Shown: in pieces, positions 63,866 to 64,000 of the stretch
Numbering within the stretch: the first letter of the stretch is position 1
Layout of the letters: each line of letters starts with the position of its first letter
DNA from: Capsaspora owczarzaki ATCC 30864
Lineage: Eukaryota; Opisthokonta; Filasterea
Reading direction: 5' to 3'
Length of the DNA: 64,000 nt
Assembly (NCBI RefSeq): GCF_000151315.2
Contig: NW_011887295.1
Coordinates: 310,001-374,000, forward strand
Notes under the pieces: generated by a model
The model's input: the letters and a program-made list of their open reading frames with translations, nothing else
Told to the model about the DNA's origin: nothing
Databases searched by the model: none
Made by a program: the position numbers and the translations under genes

Positions 63866-64000
63866 GTAAAGGCGGGAGGATAAAGGGGAAATCGTGATTG
63901 TTGCTGATGCTGCTGATGCTGTTGCTCTGTTCGCCTGCGTTCTTGCTTGTACGAGTGACTAACCTTTTTCTGTTGACATTTTTTTCTCTCTCTCTCTTCT

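Noticed and set aside
1-64000. Transposons, virus-like elements, CRISPR arrays, rRNA genes
   Set aside because: No reverse transcriptase, transposase, integrase or capsid-like frame, no long terminal or inverted repeats, and no spaced direct repeats were seen.

Overview
This is a nuclear window from a protein-rich, intron-containing eukaryote. Coding exons are GC-rich with mostly C or G at third positions. Non-coding DNA is full of A/T tracts and simple repeats. Introns are mostly short (about 65-155 nt) and GT-AG, with a few GC-AG introns and two longer ones (525 and 723 nt), and proteins carry many poly-Q, poly-S and poly-A runs. The gene set mixes animal-type regulators (RalGAP-alpha, folliculin-interacting protein, the PI3K class IB p101 subunit, Rab32, HGSNAT, an I-BAR protein, a GRIP golgin) with anabolic enzymes that animals have lost (glutamate synthase, class II DAHP synthase, a tryptophan pathway cluster). 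That combination suggests a free-living unicellular relative of animals (a filasterean such as Capsaspora is a guess). The species cannot be fixed from the sequence alone.

Layout. 1-1867 (+): 3' part of an SH3-SH3-PX adaptor. 2222-9636 (-): fused NAD(P)H glutamate synthase. 9637-11544: long non-coding stretch. 11545-14169 (-): I-BAR protein. 14170-16625: non-coding. 16626-18023 (-): four-helix membrane protein. 18338-20767 (-): Rab32-like GTPase in ten exons, one of them 5 nt. 21015-23606 (+): class II DAHP synthase. 23768-27885 (-): FNIP. 28095-29234 (+): helical-repeat protein of unknown function. 29402-31477 (+): leucine-rich-repeat protein. 31612-34437 (-): GRIP golgin. 34632-37293 (-): lysine-ketoglutarate reductase with a LOR/SDH domain. 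37725-38614 (-): secreted PLA2-lectin fusion. 39921-48450 (+): RalGAP-alpha. 48774-54519 (-): TrpCF, TrpGD and TrpE. 54752-56053 (-): unrecognised protein. 56572-59664 (+): HGSNAT-like acetyltransferase. 60073-63865 (+): p101 PI3K subunit, running off the right edge.

How the genes relate. DAHP synthase opens the shikimate pathway to chorismate. TrpE and the TrpG domain turn chorismate plus glutamine into anthranilate, and TrpD, TrpF and TrpC carry it to indole-glycerol phosphate; tryptophan synthase is not in the window. Glutamate synthase makes the glutamate that feeds amino-acid synthesis, and LKR starts lysine breakdown. FNIP (with folliculin, mTORC1/AMPK signalling), RalGAP-alpha (Ral/mTOR control), p101 (PI3K-gamma), Rab32 and HGSNAT (lysosome-related organelles) are nutrient-signalling and endolysosomal proteins, but nothing shows they are co-regulated. 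The most notable observations are the trp cluster with E, GD, CF order and fusions, the 5-nt microexon that carries the Rab P-loop lysine, the LKR that stops after the LOR/SDH domain, and the p101 homologue outside animals. No transposon, virus-like element, tRNA, rRNA or CRISPR was seen.

Exon boundaries below were worked out by hand from splice-site consensus, reading phase and recalled family alignments; no alignment or RNA evidence was available.
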